Shown: positions 25,503-32,887 of the stretch, piece after piece
How the letters are laid out: each line of letters opens with the position of its first letter
Position numbering within the stretch: the first letter of the stretch is position 1
Assembly (NCBI GenBank): GCA_034669145.1
Contig: JAXDNY010000174.1
Span: 1-64,000, forward strand
Direction of reading: 5' to 3'
Source of the DNA: PALSA-894 sp034669145
Lineage (GTDB): Bacteria; Pseudomonadota; Alphaproteobacteria; Rhizobiales; Xanthobacteraceae
DNA length: 64,000 nt
The notes under the pieces: model-generated
What the model saw: only the letters and a program-made list of their open reading frames with translations
Told to the model about the DNA's origin: nothing
The model's database searches: none
Position numbers and translations under genes: made by a program

Positions 25503-27772
25503 TCGGGCGCTCCACTGTGCATCAAGGCATAAAGTCGCGTGGGAGCCTGGATCAGAAGGACCGACGGAGGTGGTCGTTCCGCAGCGAGCTGCTTCGCGGT
25601 GGCGCGGTCGAGCGGAGATGGCCCATGATCGGCCAGATGCGAGTGCCATGTACCAACATCAAAAAGTGTACCGCCACTGGCTCGATGCCGGGCCTTGATG
25701 GCAGTCTTCAGTCCGGCGGTTCCCAGCACAAAGCGTGCGGCGGATCGCGTGCTGTCCGGTGGAGCCTCAATCAAATCGACCACAACGACGGTCCTCAGAC
25801 GCGCGCTGCAGGAGCCGATGAGCACGCCTCCCGTCTCCACCGTCGGGTAGCGTCCAACTTCAGCCCTGATCTTCGCGAGAACCCGCTGAGAAATCCGGGT
25901 CGTCCAATCTTTGGGGCCTTCGATGTCCACGACCTCGAAGGGAGCAACGCTTTGTCGCGTCCAATTCGTATTGGACGCCTCCGCCTTCGTCCCGACGATG
26001 ATGAGGCCTTCGGCATCGGTTGCCTGCATACACTCAACGAATTCCTCGGTCAGCGCCGCGGTCATGGCCGAAAGACGCATATCGGTCATCGGCATTGTGA
26101 GTGATCCACAACCTTGCCCGATCTGAATTTCGGTCAGTCCGAACTCCGGATCGAACAGCAACTTGTGGACCCGCTCGTCCGTGACCGTCGCATTAAGCTC
26201 ATCGGCCAGGTCGCACAGGGTGGGATTGTGCGAAGCACCCTCGAAAAACAAAAAGCCGCCGTCGCCACGGCCAAACAGCGCGGCTTCCGCCAAGCGGGAT
26301 TTGACTTGCTTGGGGTGAATCGCAGACAGGGCTTCGCGAACGCCCAGGGAAGCAGTTGTGTTGATCGCAAAGCGCGTTTCCTTCGGCAGAATAGCTTTGC
26401 GTCGCTCCTTGTCCGCAAGGTCAAACACAAGATCGCCTTCGCAAGCTGAAGGCGATTGGCCAATAAGCTTAAGCTCCTTCGCAAGTTCGGGCGCTTTGGT
26501 CCCTGCTAGCAGGTCGCGCGCGAGAGCGTGCCGCGCCATGTTGTGCGGACGAAGAGAGCCATTATCGCTCACAGCGCAAATCTTGACGCCTGATCGGGCC
26601 AAATGCATCGCCATCTTGGACCCGACGCTGCCGCACCCGAGCATCGCCACCGGGGCAAGTTCCGGCGCGCCGGAGACATTGCGGAGCAGCGTGGGATTGA
26701 TCGCGTTGAGCTGCATTGTGGGCGCGACAGGTTCGGCGTCACCGCCGGCGAGCAAAGTCTTCCAGCCCTTCACGGGCCGTATGTCGATGACATACGGCAG
26801 CAACTCGATGTTCGACTGCGAACCCACAAGGGGCTCGGGTCTGCGCGCGCAAAGAATGATCCCCACCGGGAGCGGTACGTCCACGAAGTAGCCTTCCCAG
26901 ACTCGTGCAAGGTTGTCGAAAAATACGCCGAGAGCCCGACCGCAATGCAATTCGTCCGCGCGCTGGCGGAGGCGGGCAAAGGTATCGACGGTTTCCGGCA
27001 TATACGAAGTGGCGACAAATTCTTCGCCCGTTGCCAGCTTGTCGGGCCATATCAGGCAGCAGACCGTCTCACCGTTAAAGACGCCGTCCCTCTTTCGTCG
27101 CGTGAACAGGTCTTTGTCATCGTGCTTGAGCGGTGTTTGTGTCTGGCTGACGTCGAGCCACGTGATCGCGCCGCGACACGTAAGGCCGCCGTCCTCGCTC
27201 TTTCGGAAAAAATCGGTTTTGAGGACGCGGAACCCGCCGTTTCGATCAACCATCGCGCGGCAAGCTTCCGCGTCGACAGCGATCACATTTTGGAGGTCGT
27301 GGCGAAGGGTGGGTTCCCATCCGCGCCCGTGATGGATCAACGTCCCCTCGGCCGCTCGGCCGAGCCAGACGACGAGCTGCTGCACGAGATTGAAAACGCC
27401 GAGCTCGACCAGACCGAATTGGAAGAAATACTCGCGCTGATTACCGTCAACCAAGCACGGTCGCGGAAGCTCCGTCACCGATCCGGGTTGGAGATGTGGA
27501 AGATCCCGCGGGAAATCGGAGCGCAAATAAAAGGATGGCGAGGACCAGGGATACCTGGGCCACAGTCGCACGGTGACAGTCTCGGTCGTGCGCACCCCGT
27601 TGGGACTCGCGCCGTCTGCTCTGAATGCGAGCGGCATCTCGACGTTTAGGTCGAGCTCGATCCGCGAGCCCTCCTTGTCAACCGCGATCAGGCGGCCAGC
27701 ACGGCATTCCGGGTGGCGTCGCGCCGCCGCGAGAAACCGCTCGGCATGGCCCTGGAAGTCATTTCCGGCCAT
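25499..27772 (-). CDS. E2-E1-JAB triple fusion: ubiquitin-like conjugation and deconjugation protein
   Basis: 757 residues from ATG 27772, overlapping the preceding gene by 14 bases. About residues 1-150 are an E2-like fold: WPRYPWSSPSFYL gives the conserved P-x-x-P strand and ELPRPCLVDG the catalytic Cys (Cys106). About 370-610 are a ThiF/E1 adenylation domain with AMLGCGSVGSKMAMHLA and the thioester Cys in QGCGSLTMPMTD. About 620-757 are a JAB/JAMM metalloprotease with Glu in TVETGGVLIGS and the zinc motif GTWHSHLADHGPSPLD. All catalytic residues are present. It matches Cap2 plus Cap3 of type II CBASS joined in one chain. ATG 27820 is an alternative start. Confidence 0.88.
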   Translation of the reverse strand: MAGNDFQGHAERFLAAARRHPECRAGRLIAVDKEGSRIELDLNVEMPLAFRADGASPNGVRTTETVTVRLWPRYPWSSPSFYLRSDFPRDLPHLQPGSVTELPRPCLVDGNQREYFFQFGLVELGVFNLVQQLVVWLGRAAEGTLIHHGRGWEPTLRHDLQNVIAVDAEACRAMVDRNGGFRVLKTDFFRKSEDGGLTCRGAITWLDVSQTQTPLKHDDKDLFTRRKRDGVFNGETVCCLIWPDKLATGEEFVATSYMPETVDTFARLRQRADELHCGRALGVFFDNLARVWEGYFVDVPLPVGIILCARRPEPLVGSQSNIELLPYVIDIRPVKGWKTLLAGGDAEPVAPTMQLNAINPTLLRNVSGAPELAPVAMLGCGSVGSKMAMHLARSGVKICAVSDNGSLRPHNMARHALARDLLAGTKAPELAKELKLIGQSPSACEGDLVFDLADKERRKAILPKETRFAINTTASLGVREALSAIHPKQVKSRLAEAALFGRGDGGFLFFEGASHNPTLCDLADELNATVTDERVHKLLFDPEFGLTEIQIGQGCGSLTMPMTDMRLSAMTAALTEEFVECMQATDAEGLIIVGTKAEASNTNWTRQSVAPFEVVDIEGPKDWTTRISQRVLAKIRAEVGRYPTVETGGVLIGSCSARLRTVVVVDLIEAPPDSTRSAARFVLGTAGLKTAIKARHRASGGTLFDVGTWHSHLADHGPSPLDRATAKQLAAERPPPSVLLIQAPTRLYALMHSGAPE

Positions 27773-28943
27773 GCCCTTTTCCGTGCGGGCGCGCCTGCGA
27801 TGCGGTTGCGCTGATGCCAAGTGCCGGGGCCGCCACAGCCGAGGCTGCGCCGATCTTCCGGACCACGCCGCTCGACTTCACCTCGAACTCGAGCGCGACC
27901 TTTTTCTTGTCCCAATATTCGTCGGTGCAGAAGAAACGGTCCTCGTCGTCCACGATGTCGATGTACTCCCGCTTGGCGCGCTCATGCGGCGGATTGTCGT
28001 CATCGGCCTTGATCGGCTTGCAGCTCGCGACGATGACGGCGCCCTTCCGGGTCTGTGAAAGGGCACTCCGCGCGTCCTGATCCACCTTGACGGCCTCGCC
28101 CATTTCGCTCCAGCGGTCGAAGCTGAGGCTGCGCCAGGAACAGTGGTGTGGCGTCTCAAGAATGTCATACGTGAGCCAGCTCGAACGCTCGGCTTTGTGG
28201 GAATTCCAGAGCCGCTTCCAGATTTCGACTTCGGCGTCGCCCCCGGTCAGAAAGCGGCAGCGATCACTGACGCCGCCGCCGCGCAGGGAGAACCGGGTGA
28301 TAACCGACGACTGATTGTGCCGAAGCGTCTCTTCGTCGTCTTCATCTTCGGGCGGCAAGGGCGCAAGCAAGCGGCCTTGGAACGACCCGTCCTTCACTCG
28401 GTTGCAGGCGTCGATCGTTTCATCGAGCTTGACCACGATATCGAGGATGTCGTCGGTCTTGCCGTCGATGTCCTCGCCCATGATGAGGATGCGGTCGCCT
28501 TCTGCCGTGGCGAGGCCCTTCTCGCGGAAGAGCGCGACGCGGCGGCGCGCCTCTTTCTGCCAGGCCTTCGCGTCCTCACAGAGAGCTTCGCCGTTCGCGC
28601 CGGCGCGCCGGAAGACCACGGGCGACGACCACATCTCGCGGATCAGAATCTTGTCGTCGGCTTTGACCCAGGTGTCCGGCGGCCCCAGATGAAAATGGTT
28701 GCGCAAACCGGTGATGTGGTCGGCGTGCGGATGGCTGACGAGAAACGCGTCTACATAGAGACGACCCTGCTCGTCGGTTTCGAGCCGACTTCTCAAATCT
28801 TCGGCTACGTTCGGACAGTCGTCGTCCTCATCGTCGGCCTTGCCGCGAATGTTGATGTCGATGAGGACGGTCTGGCCGTTGTCCAGCCGCATCAGAACCA
28901 TGTCGCCATTGGACACGGGGAAGAAGGTCAAAGAGGCCGTCAT
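27759..28943 (-). CDS. Metallo-beta-lactamase-fold hydrolase
   Basis: 394 residues. Motif II is intact as FLVSHPHADHITGL (HxHxDH), and a second metal-binding stretch ETPHHCSWRS resembles the HHGS region of ComEC-type lactamases. TFFPVSNGDMVLMRLDNGQTVLIDIN at the start is the first strand pair. It probably cleaves a phosphodiester, nucleotide or other ester in the cytoplasm. It stands in the same operon as the E2-E1-JAB protein; pairing of an E1/E2/JAB protein with this fold has been noted in comparative genomics. Substrate unknown. Confidence 0.82.
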   Translation of the reverse strand: MTASLTFFPVSNGDMVLMRLDNGQTVLIDINIRGKADDEDDDCPNVAEDLRSRLETDEQGRLYVDAFLVSHPHADHITGLRNHFHLGPPDTWVKADDKILIREMWSSPVVFRRAGANGEALCEDAKAWQKEARRRVALFREKGLATAEGDRILIMGEDIDGKTDDILDIVVKLDETIDACNRVKDGSFQGRLLAPLPPEDEDDEETLRHNQSSVITRFSLRGGGVSDRCRFLTGGDAEVEIWKRLWNSHKAERSSWLTYDILETPHHCSWRSLSFDRWSEMGEAVKVDQDARSALSQTRKGAVIVASCKPIKADDDNPPHERAKREYIDIVDDEDRFFCTDEYWDKKKVALEFEVKSSGVVRKIGAASAVAAPALGISATASQARPHGKGHGRK

Positions 28944-29009
28944 CGGCGGATTCCCGTTCTGGATTTCCCGGTCAAGGCCGGGTGGAACGCAATGGAACTT
29001 CTTTCGGTC

Positions 29010-29297
29010 CTAACCGCACTCAGCCAATGCCAACAGATTGTCCTTCCAGACGCCGTCGGCGTGGGTCTGCAAAAACTTGTTGCCGGCCGCACTTGTCCTC
29101 ACACCGACCCAGGCAGACGCGCTGCCTTCGCTGGTGTAGAATCTGTGCTCTTTGTTTTCGATAAATCGGACCACATTCGGGACGCTCTCCTTCCAGCGGC
29201 CGGCGCCGTCGGGGCTGGGTCCGCCCACATTGGTGATTCTCTCGTGGGGACTGTTGCGATCAGGTTTGTTGACGCAATCGATTCTGTAGTCGGCCAC
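29010..29297 (-). CDS. DUF3892 family protein
   Basis: 95 residues from GTG 29297 with AGGAGAGG upstream. The pattern YRIDCVNKPDRNSPHERITNVG, then RFIENKEHRFYTSEG, and the C-terminal KFLQTHADGVWKDNLLAL is the DUF3892 signature. It ends in Glu-Cys-Gly, a free C-terminal Gly, worth noting because E1/E2 machines work on C-terminal glycines. No catalytic residue is apparent. It sits between the small orphan gene (11-bp gap) and the MBL gene (66-bp gap). Confidence 0.75.
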   Translation of the reverse strand: MADYRIDCVNKPDRNSPHERITNVGGPSPDGAGRWKESVPNVVRFIENKEHRFYTSEGSASAWVGVRTSAAGNKFLQTHADGVWKDNLLALAECG

Positions 29298-29308
29298 CGT
29301 CGCCTCTC

Positions 29309-29551
29309 CTACTTGCCCCTCAGGATTTTGGAGAGCGAACCGCCCTCGCGCTGTCGCAACGTGTCCAGCCGCATATCGCTGCGCACGCCGGACGCGAACT
29401 CAGGCCCGTAGCTCTTTCGTAATGTCCCAACGAGGGTGTCACCGCGCTTTTGACGGATTTCGCCGTCGAGATCCCGGCAGCGTTGGTCCAGGCCGACGTG
29501 ACAGCGTTTGGTTTCTTTCGGCATATGCAGCTCTTGCTTTCGGGCGGCCAT
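29309..29551 (-). CDS. Small basic protein, first gene of the ubiquitin-like operon
   Basis: 80 residues from ATG 29551, chosen because GGGAGGTGG lies seven bases upstream; ATG at 29569 is also open. The protein is basic and helical (HVGLDQRCRDLDGEIRQK; TLVGTLRKSYGPEF). It has no beta-grasp (ubiquitin) pattern and no clear family. It is the promoter-proximal gene of the operon, so it could be a regulator, a substrate or a toxin-neutralising partner. Confidence 0.6.
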   Translation of the reverse strand: MAARKQELHMPKETKRCHVGLDQRCRDLDGEIRQKRGDTLVGTLRKSYGPEFASGVRSDMRLDTLRQREGGSLSKILRGK

Positions 29552-29605
29552 TTTCGGCCCACCTCCCAACGCTACCTCAAGAACGTTGACAGCGCAAGCA
29601 TAGTA

Positions 29606-29666
29606 GACATGTCATTAATGATAACCCGTTACCATTGTTGACGTGAGTCGCACGTTTAGGTACGAT
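29606..29666. promoter_or_regulatory. Divergent control region between the XRE/ImmA pair and the ubiquitin-like operon
   Basis: Three palindromes follow each other: GACATGTC (29606-29613), CATTAATG (29613-29620) and GATAACCCGTTACC (29620-29633, one mismatch). Rightward, TTGACG (29638-29643) and TACGAT (29661-29666) are 17 bp apart, a good sigma70 promoter for the XRE gene. A leftward -10-like TACTAT (minus strand, about 29600-29605) overlaps the palindromes. This is the layout of an operator where the XRE protein would repress both directions. Confidence 0.6.
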
Positions 29667-29701
29667 TCGTCTTGAGAATCAACGGAAAGAGGCCTCGGAG
29701 G

Positions 29702-30028
29702 ATGACCGATCGTGGCGTGTTCTATCGAAAGGTAGGAGAAAGAATCCGTCTGAAACGCAAGGAACGAGGGTTGTCTCAAGAGGGCCTTGCAAAGGCGATT
29801 GGTCTCAAGCGGCCCTCCATGAGCAACATTGAAAAGGGCAGACAGAATCTTCTGCTTCACACCTTTTGCGATATCGCTGACACTTTGGGTTCGAACGCTA
29901 ATTCTCTTTTGTCGGATGGCGTCGTTTCGGAACCGACCAAGTTGCCTGATTTACGCTCGTACTCGAAAGAGGTCAGGGAATTCGTCGAAGCGGGCATCAA
30001 CACAAACAAAACAAAAGAGCAGGCATAG
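29702..30028 (+). CDS. XRE-family transcriptional regulator
   Basis: 108 residues from ATG 29702 with AAAGAGG upstream; TTG 29672 is also open. The helix-turn-helix lies at about residues 10-65 (ERIRLKRKERGLSQEGLAKAIGLKRPSMSNIEKG). The tail (about 70-108) is acidic then basic and likely dimerises or carries the protease-cut site. It is followed three bases later by an ImmA/IrrE metalloprotease and is divergent from the ubiquitin-like operon, so it is probably the repressor that the protease removes. Confidence 0.85.
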   Translation: MTDRGVFYRKVGERIRLKRKERGLSQEGLAKAIGLKRPSMSNIEKGRQNLLLHTFCDIADTLGSNANSLLSDGVVSEPTKLPDLRSYSKEVREFVEAGINTNKTKEQA

Positions 30029-30031
30029 GCG

Positions 30032-30559
30032 ATGGCGATTCGAAGACGCAGAATTGAATCTCTAGTTGAACAACTGTTGGCGCGCCATCAGATCAATGAA
30101 GCGCCGGTGCCGGTGGAAAAACTCGCAAAGGCGCACGGAGCTAGAATTTTTTATCAGGCTCTAGAGGATGATATGAGCGGCTTTTTATATCGGGACAAAG
30201 AACAAGTGGTAATAGGCGTGAATACACATCATGCACCGGTGCGGCAGAATTTCACGACTGCTCACGAGTTTGGACATCTGCTTTTGCACGAACAAGAGCA
30301 ACTGCATGTCGATCGCGCTTTTCGGGTTCGCCTACGGGATGACGTTTCTAGCCAAGGCATTGATGACGCAGAGCGCGAGGCAAATTTTTTTGCCGCCTCA
30401 TTGCTCATGCCTAAGGAATTTATCAAAAACGATCTGGCCGACGAGGATGATGTCGATCTGCTGGATGACGAATTTCTGCGCAATCTGGCACGTAAATACG
30501 GTGTCAGCACTCAAGCTCTAGTCAATCGCCTGAAGAATCTTGGGTACATTCAAGAATAG
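30032..30559 (+). CDS. ImmA/IrrE-family metallopeptidase
   Basis: 175 residues. The zinc motif is HEFGHLLLHE (HExxH plus H), followed by DAEREANFFAASLLMP with the third ligand Glu, the standard ImmA/IrrE layout; the C-terminus (LARKYGVSTQALVNRLKNLG) is also typical. Such peptidases cut XRE repressors after DNA damage or phage attack, as ImmA does in ICEBs1 and CapP does to CapH in CBASS. Its G+C looks lower than that of the core genes. It ends 20 bp from the convergent AbiE genes. Confidence 0.87.
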   Translation: MAIRRRRIESLVEQLLARHQINEAPVPVEKLAKAHGARIFYQALEDDMSGFLYRDKEQVVIGVNTHHAPVRQNFTTAHEFGHLLLHEQEQLHVDRAFRVRLRDDVSSQGIDDAEREANFFAASLLMPKEFIKNDLADEDDVDLLDDEFLRNLARKYGVSTQALVNRLKNLGYIQE

Positions 30560-30578
30560 GCGTGGGGCGCGTTCCAAG

Positions 30579-31397
30579 CTATCCAGCGGTGCCCTGCCAA
30601 GGCTCGCCGGGCAAGAGGGACACGATGCGGGATGAGACGGCGAAAAAGGCAGCGTCCATCTCCCAACTGTAGCCGGGCGAGAGCAGCGGCGCGATATCCG
30701 ATGTAAACTGCTGGGACTGACTCTTTTCGGCGAGGTTCTGCTCGAACATGGCACGCGTGATTTTATGTCCGCCTCGCTCCATGTATTCCAGGAATGCCTC
30801 AACGATGCGGGCCGGTTTGGTGTCGACGCGCTCAAGCGCGGTGGACAGGTCGAAAAGATCGCGTCCTTTCTTCCGTTGATAGAGAGCGCGCAGCTTCGTG
30901 CCGAGCAGCTCGTCCAGCTCATAGGTCGTAATGCCGGACGTCCCGGTGAACCAACGGGATTTCACTTCGAACGGTACGCTCGCAAATCCGAAAAAGGCGA
31001 AGTGCTCTCGCGAATTGATCTCGACCTTCAAGCGGAGCGGGATGGGAGGATTGTCTTCGGAGCGAAACCGGTATGTCAGAGTGACTCGACCTTCGTTGCG
31101 CTTCCACTGCGGCTTGCCCAGCCAAGGATCGAGCACGCTGCGCAAGGCGTCCAGTGTCTCGCCGATGGGTCCAGCGGTGATCTGGACAAGGTCGATGTCC
31201 TCGGAGTAGCGCGCGGCCGGCTTAAGATAGAGCTTGTAGAGCGCGGTGCCCCCGCGAAACGCAAGGGACGATTTCAGAAGCGGATGAGAGAATATCTCCA
31301 CCAGGGCGCGACAGATTACCAAGTCCTGCTCAACCTGAAAATCCTGCACCCATGGAGCGTGTGCGCGCCATTCAGTAATGAAGTCGCGCGGAATCAC
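30579..31397 (-). CDS. AbiEii-type nucleotidyltransferase toxin
   Basis: 272 residues; GTG start at 31397 inside the antitoxin stop (GTGA). Motif 1 is FRGGTALYKLYL, with SEDIDLVQ as the catalytic Asp pair, and LLGTKLRALYQRKKGRDLFDL is the conserved KxxxxxxRxKxRD motif of AbiEii/MenT toxins. These transferases add nucleotides to tRNA or another target and stop growth, giving abortive phage defence. Its antitoxin is encoded upstream. Confidence 0.87.
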   Translation of the reverse strand: MIPRDFITEWRAHAPWVQDFQVEQDLVICRALVEIFSHPLLKSSLAFRGGTALYKLYLKPAARYSEDIDLVQITAGPIGETLDALRSVLDPWLGKPQWKRNEGRVTLTYRFRSEDNPPIPLRLKVEINSREHFAFFGFASVPFEVKSRWFTGTSGITTYELDELLGTKLRALYQRKKGRDLFDLSTALERVDTKPARIVEAFLEYMERGGHKITRAMFEQNLAEKSQSQQFTSDIAPLLSPGYSWEMDAAFFAVSSRIVSLLPGEPWQGTAG

Positions 31398-32179
31398 GTT
31401 TCGGCCTCTACGTTGGTGTTGACGTAGACCCGCCAGTCGTTCGAGCGTTGACTGCGATCGTGCGCTACGGAAGGCAGAAGCGGCGTCGCGTCGCGTGCAT
31501 TTTGTTGGATGTGCGTCTTCAGTAGGTTCGACTTGTCGGCAAAGCCCAGATGCTCCAGCAGGTAGCCGAGCCGTTGCGCCCAGGGTATCGGCGCCGTGCC
31601 CGCCGCTGCGATCAGGCGCTCCGCGTCGAGCTGGTCGGCCAGCTCGGAGAGGATGGTTGCAACCTGGTCCAGCCCACCGACATGATGCTCATAGCCGACG
31701 AGATCGACCGCCGTTGCTTCGACCGTGGATACGGCAATTGTCCCGCGCGGTGTATTGAACTTTTGAGTCGGCACGTCGGCAACGCGCTTGCGCGCGATGA
31801 ATGCGACCCGGACGGCTCCGCAGACGATGGATGGCCGGTTCTTCGCCACGACCACCTGGAATTCCTGCGGACGATGATGAGCTGCGCCATGGTATTGGGC
31901 CGCTGAGAGCAGGCCGGCGTAGTAGGGAGCGCTCTGGCGTTTCATCAAGGCGGGGATAAATTGGTCCGCGGGAAGCGAGCCGAGGCTGCGATACTCCGGC
32001 GGGATCACTACGTAAAATCCTCGGGCCGGACTGGCTACAAGCCCTTGTTTGGCTAGTCGACGCAAAGCGAGCTTGGCGGCGGCTGGGGAGACATCCAAGG
32101 CAGCTCGGGCCTCCTCGATGGTGAAATGATACCGCCCACCAGCAGCGAGAGTGGCGATGTAGTCCCGGGCCTTTGGCAT
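31394..32179 (-). CDS. AbiEi-type antitoxin and autoregulator
   Basis: 261 residues from ATG 32179 (GTG 32197 also possible). A winged helix (about 20-65; FTIEEARAALDVSPAAAKLALRRLAKQGLV) is followed by the AbiEi C-terminal domain, with the family segments PAYYAGLLSAAQYHGAAH-like and ISTVEATAVDLVGY-like. AbiEi proteins bind inverted repeats upstream of their own operon; one is visible at 32205-32226. It forms a type IV toxin-antitoxin pair with the next gene. Confidence 0.85.
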   Translation of the reverse strand: MPKARDYIATLAAGGRYHFTIEEARAALDVSPAAAKLALRRLAKQGLVASPARGFYVVIPPEYRSLGSLPADQFIPALMKRQSAPYYAGLLSAAQYHGAAHHRPQEFQVVVAKNRPSIVCGAVRVAFIARKRVADVPTQKFNTPRGTIAVSTVEATAVDLVGYEHHVGGLDQVATILSELADQLDAERLIAAAGTAPIPWAQRLGYLLEHLGFADKSNLLKTHIQQNARDATPLLPSVAHDRSQRSNDWRVYVNTNVEAET

Positions 32180-32203
32180 GGCGTTTTCCGACTTCACTCT
32201 TAT

Positions 32204-32226
32204 AAAGTATCATTTTTCGATACCTT
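32204..32226. promoter_or_regulatory. Inverted repeat upstream of abiE, candidate AbiEi operator
   Basis: Arms AAGTATC (32205-32211) and GATACCTT (32219-32226) surround a T-rich spacer. A TATAAG element lies just beside it on the minus strand, so binding would block transcription of the abiE pair. Confidence 0.5.
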
Positions 32227-32309
32227 GCGAAAGTGATTTCGGACGGGTCGCTCCAAGGGGTGGGAGGATGGAAAAGACCTTCGGAGCAATCGCGGTCAGA
32301 GAAGAATAA

Positions 32310-32345
32310 GCAAGGCCGATCGGGGGCAGTCTCGACCGGCCTTGC
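32310..32345 (-). terminator. Hairpin downstream of the DUF3768 gene
   Basis: GCAAGGCCG (32310-32318) pairs with CGGCCTTGC (32337-32345), starting eleven bases past the DUF3768 stop. No long T-run is seen on the minus strand, so termination is likely but not certain. Confidence 0.55.
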
Positions 32346-32355
32346 CGTTTGACGG

Positions 32356-32691
32356 TCACCATTCCTCGGCAAGCATGATCGTGAGGACGCGCGTCGTTAC
32401 CTTCGGGTCGGCCGGATCAGGCGATCCCATGTGCAGCTCGCGATCGTAGTAGTCGATCTTCCAGTTGATCGTATAGCCGTCGATCTTGAACGAGCCGAAA
32501 TCATGCTCGCCGTGCGGGTCGTTGTCCTCGTTGAAGGTCTCGAACGAGCGCACCCGGGTGATGACGTTCTCGCGCGTCAGGCCGTCGAGAGCCAGGATGC
32601 CATCCGTCAGCACGATGCGACCGCCAATGAACGACCTGCGAAAGGTGTCGTTGAACGCTCGTATCTGATTGGTCTTGACGATCTGGTCCAT
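32356..32691 (-). CDS. DUF3768 family protein
   Basis: 111 residues from ATG 32691 (MDQIVKTNQIRAFNDTFRRSFIGG). The segments NDPHGEHDFGSF, WKIDYYDREL and VTTRVLTIMLAEEW are the DUF3768 signature, common on plasmids and integrative elements of Hyphomicrobiales. Function unknown; the conserved His/Glu/Asp pattern (HGEHDF) could bind metal. It follows the relaxase gene by about 200 bp. The upstream in-frame extension into the relaxase is not needed. Confidence 0.8.
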   Translation of the reverse strand: MDQIVKTNQIRAFNDTFRRSFIGGRIVLTDGILALDGLTRENVITRVRSFETFNEDNDPHGEHDFGSFKIDGYTINWKIDYYDRELHMGSPDPADPKVTTRVLTIMLAEEW

Positions 32692-32887
32692 GAGTTTGTC
32701 CTCCGTGGTTGCGGAGACCGCCCGTTGCGGCCTCTTCGCGGAGGACTTCGGCAGCGGCGCAGCGGCCATGCCGCCCAGAAACCGCAGGCGCACGGAAGTG
32801 CGGGGCTTGGCGTGGTCGACCGCGGCTGCCACACCCGCGAAGGAAGAGGCCGCACGGTCGGACAAATGGAGGTGGATACAATGGGCG

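Noticed and set aside
25499..27772. A full type II CBASS operon
   Set aside because: No CD-NTase (cyclase) gene is present in 19.8-32.3 kb, so only the conjugation, deconjugation and control parts are like CBASS.
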